From Streptomyces fuscichromogenes (GTDB lineage Bacteria; Actinomycetota; Actinomycetes; Streptomycetales; Streptomycetaceae): a stretch of DNA of 64,000 nucleotides. A program made the position numbers and the translations under genes. The DNA lies in contig NZ_BMML01000021.1 of the NCBI RefSeq assembly GCF_014645815.1, positions 124,001-188,000 of the forward strand, written 5' to 3'. Each line of letters starts with the position of its first letter. The stretch's first letter is position 1. Shown here piece by piece: positions 60,399 to 64,000 of the stretch. The notes beneath the pieces are model-generated. The model did not search any database, was not told where the DNA came from, and saw nothing but the letters and a program-made list of their open reading frames with translations.

Positions 60399-60441
60399 GC
60401 GGAACGGCCGGGCGGAGGACACCTCCGGCCGGCCGTTCCGC
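60399..60441 (+). terminator. Hairpin between aromatase and P450 genes
   Basis: GCGGAACGGCCGG and complement (13 bp) around a 17-base loop, 28 bases after the aromatase stop. It separates two transcription units, which agrees with the heptamer pair just downstream. Confidence 0.7.
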
Positions 60442-60454
60442 TGTCGTGCACGGC

Positions 60455-60472
60455 TCGATCCGGGTTCGAGCG
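60455..60472 (+). promoter_or_regulatory. SARP-like heptamer pair 3 (P450 promoter)
   Basis: TCGATCC-GGGT-TCGAGCG with 11-bp period, 71 bases upstream of ATG 60544 and just after the terminator hairpin. No clear -10 is seen at 8 bases (TGAGCT is the nearest). Confidence 0.55.
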
Positions 60473-60543
60473 GCCCCTGTTGAGCTGGGTGACGACGCCC
60501 CGGCAGCGGGGCCCACGGCCCGGCAGACACGAGGAGAGAACTC

Positions 60544-61734
60544 ATGGGTGGTCCGCACTTCTCGGACGACATGCGAAAGACGCTCGCCTGGTACGAGCGC
60601 ATGCGCCGGGACGAACCGGTCAGTCACGACCCGGCGTCCGGGCGCTGGCGGGTCTTCCGCTACGCGGACGGCCTGAAGGTGATGCAGGACCCGGAGACGT
60701 TCTCCAACGACATGAGCGAGTTCATGCCCCCCGTGGAGGAGCTGATCGCGTTCCAGAAGGGCAACTTCCAGAACATGGACATGCCCCGCCACCGTGAGCT
60801 GCGCGGGCTGGTCAGCCAGGCGTTCACCCCGCGTTTCGTGGCCGGGCTGGAAACGCGTGTCCTGGAGGTGACCCGGGACCTGCTGGACGCCGTCGACGCG
60901 CGCGGTGACACCCTGGACGTGGTCGCCGACCTCGCCCACCCGCTGCCCGTCACCGTCATCGCCGAGGTGATGGGCCTGCCCAGGTCGGACCGTGAGCTGT
61001 TCCGCAGCTGGGCCTACGCGTTGCTCGTCGACAACGGGGTGGACGCCATCCGCAGCGAGGCGGGCGTGGCCGCCATGGCCCCGTACATCCGTGAGATGAA
61101 CGACTACCTCACCCGGCATGTGCGGTGGCACCGGTCCGAGCCGCGCGACGGCCTGATCAACGACCTGATCCGGGCCGAACTGGACGGCAGGCGCCTGGCG
61201 GACGTGGAGATCGTCGGCTTCCTGGGCCTGCTGCTGATCGCCGGGTTCCTCACCACCAGCGCGCTCATCGGCAACGCGGTGCTCTGCTTCGACGAGCACG
61301 CCGAGGTGACCGCCAAGCTGCGCGAGGACCCCGCGCTGCTGCCCGCGGCCATCGAGGAGGTGCTGCGCTACCGCTCGCCGCTGGTCTGGCTGGACCGCCG
61401 GGCCGCCGTGGACACCGAGCTGAGCGGGTACCGCATCCCGAAGGGCGCGCTGGTCAGTGTGGCGCTGGTGTCGGCGGCACGGGACGGCGAGGCGTTCCCC
61501 GACCCGGACACCTTCGACATCGGCCGGCGCGCCAACCGCCATCTGTCCTTCGGCAAGGGCGCGCACGTCTGCCTCGGTGCCCCGCTGGCCCGTCTGGAGG
61601 CCAGGGTGGCCCTGACCGAGCTGCTGACCCGCTACGAGTCGTTCCGGGTCCCCGGCACCGAAGAGGTGGAGTTCCACGACCCGGAGGGCCTGCTGGCGGC
61701 CAGCAGGCTGCCACTGCACGTGCATACGGCATAG
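60544..61734 (+). CDS. Cytochrome P450 of the polyketide cluster
   Basis: A 396-residue soluble bacterial P450. The I helix has AGFLTTS (the Gly-x-x-Thr oxygen motif), the K helix EEVLRYR (ExxR), and the heme loop FGKGAHVCLG with ligand Cys343. It probably oxidises the aromatic core or couples phenols; the exact reaction is unknown. No ferredoxin gene is in the window. AGGAGAG precedes the ATG. Confidence 0.94.
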   Translation: MGGPHFSDDMRKTLAWYERMRRDEPVSHDPASGRWRVFRYADGLKVMQDPETFSNDMSEFMPPVEELIAFQKGNFQNMDMPRHRELRGLVSQAFTPRFVAGLETRVLEVTRDLLDAVDARGDTLDVVADLAHPLPVTVIAEVMGLPRSDRELFRSWAYALLVDNGVDAIRSEAGVAAMAPYIREMNDYLTRHVRWHRSEPRDGLINDLIRAELDGRRLADVEIVGFLGLLLIAGFLTTSALIGNAVLCFDEHAEVTAKLREDPALLPAAIEEVLRYRSPLVWLDRRAAVDTELSGYRIPKGALVSVALVSAARDGEAFPDPDTFDIGRRANRHLSFGKGAHVCLGAPLARLEARVALTELLTRYESFRVPGTEEVEFHDPEGLLAASRLPLHVHTA

Positions 61735-61737
61735 CAC

Positions 61738-61792
61738 GCGTGCGAAGGGGCCCCGAAGACCTCGGCGAGGTCTTCGGGGCCCCTTCGCACGC
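61738..61792. terminator. Very long bidirectional hairpin between P450 and Rieske genes
   Basis: A perfect 25-bp stem (left arm 61738-61762, right arm 61768-61792) with a 5-base loop CGGCG. It starts 4 bases after the P450 stop and ends 10 bases before the Rieske stop. Confidence 0.9.
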
Positions 61793-61801
61793 GCCGGCCG
61801 G

Positions 61802-62950
61802 CTAGTCCCTCAGTCCTTCGGCGAGCGAGCGGTAGAAGGCCAGGACACCCGGCTCCTTGGGGCTGAGGTGACCGCGCCGGGCGTAGCGCGAGCCGACCCC
61901 GCGCTGGACGGCCTCCAGGCCCGTGCGGTCCTCGGTGTTGACCCGCGCGGTGAACTCCTCCAGCGGTCCGCGCAGGTTCTCCGGGCCGGCCTGCTCGACG
62001 ATCTGCCGCGGCATCAGCGTGCCGCCCCGCACCACGGTGCGGTCCAGGGCGGCCGGGACGAGGCTGAGCCAGGCGATCGTCTCGCCGAACGTGGCGACGC
62101 TGCCGCAGGGGAAGACCCGGAAGCTGTAGAGCACCTTCTGTTCGTCCTCGGTCAGCGGCAGCACGGTCGGCGGCACCGGGTTGCCCGCCGGGCTGAGCAG
62201 CCGGGAGACCACGGGCGAGTCGTAGTGGACCTGCATGTCGATGCCGCCGGTCATCAGCGGCTTCACGGTCTCCGGGTGGAAACCGATGGCGTGGTAGTTC
62301 TCGTGGCCGTTCTCCACGGCCACCTTCCAGTTGCAGTGCCACTCCTCGGTCCAGCTCGTGACCTGGACCATGTCGTCGAGACGGTAGTTCGCCATCTCCT
62401 TCTCGACGACGCTCAGTTCCGGCGCGAGCGGTCGCGCCCCCGGGTCGAGGTTGACGTAGACGAAGCCGTGCCACTCCTCGACGGCGAAGCCGGGCAGGCG
62501 GCAGGACGCCGGGTCGAAGTCGGGATTGCCGCGCATGTGGGTCGCCGCGATGAGCCTGCCGTCCACCTCGTAGCGCCAGAGGTGGTACGGGCAGGTGAGG
62601 TCCTTGGCGTTGCCCTGCCCCGCCGCGACCAGCGGCATCAGCCGGTGCCGGCAGACAGGTGAGGTGGCGTGCAGGGCGCCGTCCCTGCCGCGGGCCACGA
62701 GGACGGCCTCGCCGGCGATGTCCAGGGCCGTGTAGTCCCCGGGCGAGGCGAACTGGTCGGCGTGGCCCACCAGCACCCAGGACCGGTGGAAGATCCGCTC
62801 CCGTTCCAGCTCGTACAGGCCGGGATCGGTGAACGCCTTCGGCGGCATGCTCAGTCGGGGCGGCACCGGGGCGAGGTACTCCAGCAGCTGTGCCAGCACC
62901 TCGGCGGTGTCGCCGGTGCGGACGGCGGCGGGGCCGGTCGTGACGGTCAT
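61802..62950 (-). CDS. Rieske-type ring-hydroxylating oxygenase alpha subunit
   Basis: A 382-residue non-heme iron oxygenase. The Rieske [2Fe-2S] ligands are Cys100, His102, Cys120 and His123 (CRHRL and CPYHLW). The mononuclear iron site has ENGHENYHAIGFH (His220, His225). The rest is the START-like catalytic domain. It needs electrons from a reductase that is not in this window. Such enzymes are uncommon in type II PKS clusters and could hydroxylate, demethylate or open the polyketide. It overlaps the methyltransferase gene by 4 bases (ATGA). Confidence 0.92.
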   Translation of the reverse strand: MTVTTGPAAVRTGDTAEVLAQLLEYLAPVPPRLSMPPKAFTDPGLYELERERIFHRSWVLVGHADQFASPGDYTALDIAGEAVLVARGRDGALHATSPVCRHRLMPLVAAGQGNAKDLTCPYHLWRYEVDGRLIAATHMRGNPDFDPASCRLPGFAVEEWHGFVYVNLDPGARPLAPELSVVEKEMANYRLDDMVQVTSWTEEWHCNWKVAVENGHENYHAIGFHPETVKPLMTGGIDMQVHYDSPVVSRLLSPAGNPVPPTVLPLTEDEQKVLYSFRVFPCGSVATFGETIAWLSLVPAALDRTVVRGGTLMPRQIVEQAGPENLRGPLEEFTARVNTEDRTGLEAVQRGVGSRYARRGHLSPKEPGVLAFYRSLAEGLRD

Positions 62951-64000
62951 CGTGACTGAGCCTCCTCGCGCCCCTCTTCCGGGGTGATCGCGCCCAGCGC
63001 CTTCCACGCCTCGTCGTCCATCCAGGCGGGAATGCTGGTCTCGCCGTTCACGCCCTTCTCGACGAAGGCGATGTTGTGGTAGGTGTGCACCCCGATCACC
63101 TCCGACTGGGTGATCGTCCGGGGCTCGTCCGGCTTCGGGTCGAACTCCGCGTAGTGGATGTCGTCGAGCAGCCGCTTGAGCAGTCCCACGGAGGTGTCCG
63201 GCGCGGTCACCGGCCCCGATGTGCCGCCGAACCGCGGCCAGTACGAGGTCTGCAGATCCTCGATCACGTACAGCCCGCCCGGCCGCACGTACGGGAAGAG
63301 CGCGTCGAACGAGACGCGCACGTGCTCGTTCTCATGGCTGCCGTCGTCGATGACGATGTCGAACGGGCCGTGTTCCGCGGCCAGTTCCCGCAGGGCCGTG
63401 GGGTCGCCCTGGTCACCGGTCAGGGCCCGGAGCCGGCTCTGGTCCAGCGCGGACTTGTCGAACAGGTCGAGACCGAACACCATGCCGCGGTGGAAGTACC
63501 GCTTCCACATCTTCAGCGACGGACCGCCCAGGTCGTCCGCGTAACCGCCGATGCCGATCTCCAGGATGCGCACCGGACGGTCGCGGTACTTGGCGAAGTG
63601 GTTCTCGTAGTGCTGCGTGTACCAGTGGAAGCTCGCCCACTTGTCCGAGCCGTACCGCACGGAGAGCGCGCCGAGGCCGGGCGCCTGGGCGGTGCAGCCG
63701 GACAGCAGCGTCCCGCCGGCCTGGTGGGTGGAGTCGAGGATGTCCCGCAGCCGGCTGAGGTCGTCCGGCCGGTCCGGCAGGAAGACGTCCGTGAAGTCAC
63801 CGCTGTGCTGGGCGTGCAGCGGGCCGTACAGGCGGCGCACCAGATCGGTGAGGGCGAACTGCAGATGGCGGCGGATCACCACCGAGGGATCGTCGCCGCC
63901 GATGACCCTGATCGGCTCGCCACGGGACATGCGCAGCACCGTGCGGTGCGTCTCCTCGCCGTGGCCGACCTCCAGCGCGATGTCGACGGGAGTGGTGTTC
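62947..64000 (-). CDS. MycE/TylF-like SAM methyltransferase (5' end outside window)
   Basis: At least 351 residues. The frame stays open from the first internal ATG (63930) to the right edge, and those extra codons read VDIALEVGHGEETHRTVLRM, a plausible protein, so the start lies outside. The visible part has the N-terminal helper domain (GGDDPSVVIRRHLQFALTDLVRRLYG), the SAM fold (VRILEIGIGGY, FGLDLFDKS) and the metal motif IVIDDGSHENEHV. MycE-type enzymes O-methylate deoxysugars, so a glycosylated product is possible. Confidence 0.88.
   Translation of the reverse strand, partial: NTTPVDIALEVGHGEETHRTVLRMSRGEPIRVIGGDDPSVVIRRHLQFALTDLVRRLYGPLHAQHSGDFTDVFLPDRPDDLSRLRDILDSTHQAGGTLLSGCTAQAPGLGALSVRYGSDKWASFHWYTQHYENHFAKYRDRPVRILEIGIGGYADDLGGPSLKMWKRYFHRGMVFGLDLFDKSALDQSRLRALTGDQGDPTALRELAAEHGPFDIVIDDGSHENEHVRVSFDALFPYVRPGGLYVIEDLQTSYWPRFGGTSGPVTAPDTSVGLLKRLLDDIHYAEFDPKPDEPRTITQSEVIGVHTYHNIAFVEKGVNGETSIPAWMDDEAWKALGAITPEEGREEAQSR

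Noticed and set aside
63542..63544. Second TTA codon in the cluster (methyltransferase gene)
   Set aside because: TTA on the minus strand at this place is out of frame (it spans GGT TAC).
62947..63930. Complete methyltransferase starting at ATG 63930
   Set aside because: The frame stays open to the window edge with protein-like sequence (VDIALEVGHGEETHR) and the MycE family is longer, so the gene is treated as cut.

Overview
The window is high-GC actinobacterial chromosome and almost certainly Streptomyces. Evidence: strong GC bias at third codon positions, GTG and TTG starts, many 4-base ATGA/GTGA gene overlaps, a WhiB-family protein, DasR-type chitinase operators, Streptomyces-style dispersed GC palindromes, and a type II polyketide synthase. 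Gene order from the chitinase to the YchF GTPase matches what I recall of the S. coelicolor SCO50xx core region (oxyR, two fumarases, glpX, xseAB, ispH, ppgK). I could not check this by alignment.

Layout. 1-1.1 kb: two anti-sigma-type ATP-binding regulators, the first cut by the edge. 1.1-2.9 kb: secreted GH18 chitinase (minus strand) behind two DasR-like operators. 3.2-14.5 kb: a Tad/Flp pilus locus with a CpaB-like SAF protein, CpaE-like ATPase, two TadE-like pseudopilins, TadA/CpaF ATPase, TadB, TadC, a two-component pair, Flp pilin, a TadG-like protein, a lipoprotein and an OmpA-domain protein. No prepilin peptidase is visible. 14.6-15.0 kb: DUF192 protein. 15.1-18.9 kb: a five-gene cassette starting with a WXG100-like protein and a larger WXG-motif membrane protein (type VII secretion style), behind an ECF-type promoter candidate. 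19.0-22.0 kb: F420 oxidoreductase, GNAT, DinB, methyltransferase. 22.0-23.0 kb: a gene-free stretch with two strong hairpins and tandem repeats. 23.0-28.2 kb: isoprenyl transferase, PhoH-family ATPase, a secreted SLT-type protein, AI-2E family permease. 28.2-33.4 kb: dispersed repeats, a wrecked ahpC-ahpD remnant, intact oxyR, and an ABC transporter operon with its PadR regulator. 33.5-51.9 kb: RHH protein, penicillin-binding protein, SpoIIE-type phosphatase, fumarases of both classes, DUF1707 protein, WhiB-like protein, glpX, DUF4245 protein, nitroreductase, xseAB, ispH, ppgK. 52.1-53.2 kb: ychF.

53.2-64.0 kb: left part of a type II (aromatic) polyketide gene cluster that runs off the right edge. 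It holds a formamidase-like cyclase, a type II thioesterase, a tiny basic ORF, KS-alpha, KS-beta/CLF, ACP, a SnoaL-like protein (minus), an ActIII-type ketoreductase, a didomain aromatase/cyclase, a P450, a Rieske oxygenase (minus) and a MycE/TylF-like methyltransferase (minus, cut by the edge). The most striking signal is a paired-heptamer element, TCGAYYC-N3T-TCGAGSS with 11-bp periodicity, that sits once in front of each of the three plus-strand transcription units of this cluster. It looks like the site of a SARP-family activator. The thioesterase also has a TTA codon, so bldA control is likely. As I recall the S. coelicolor map, the actinorhodin cluster lies near the same core genes, so this may be a recurrent docking site for aromatic polyketide clusters.

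Other points of note are a deletion that fused ahpC to ahpD and left oxyR an orphan, a TadE-like pseudopilin whose unusually long leader is built from tandem repeats plus a genome-wide palindrome, and two families of dispersed repeats that recur through the window and enter coding sequence.
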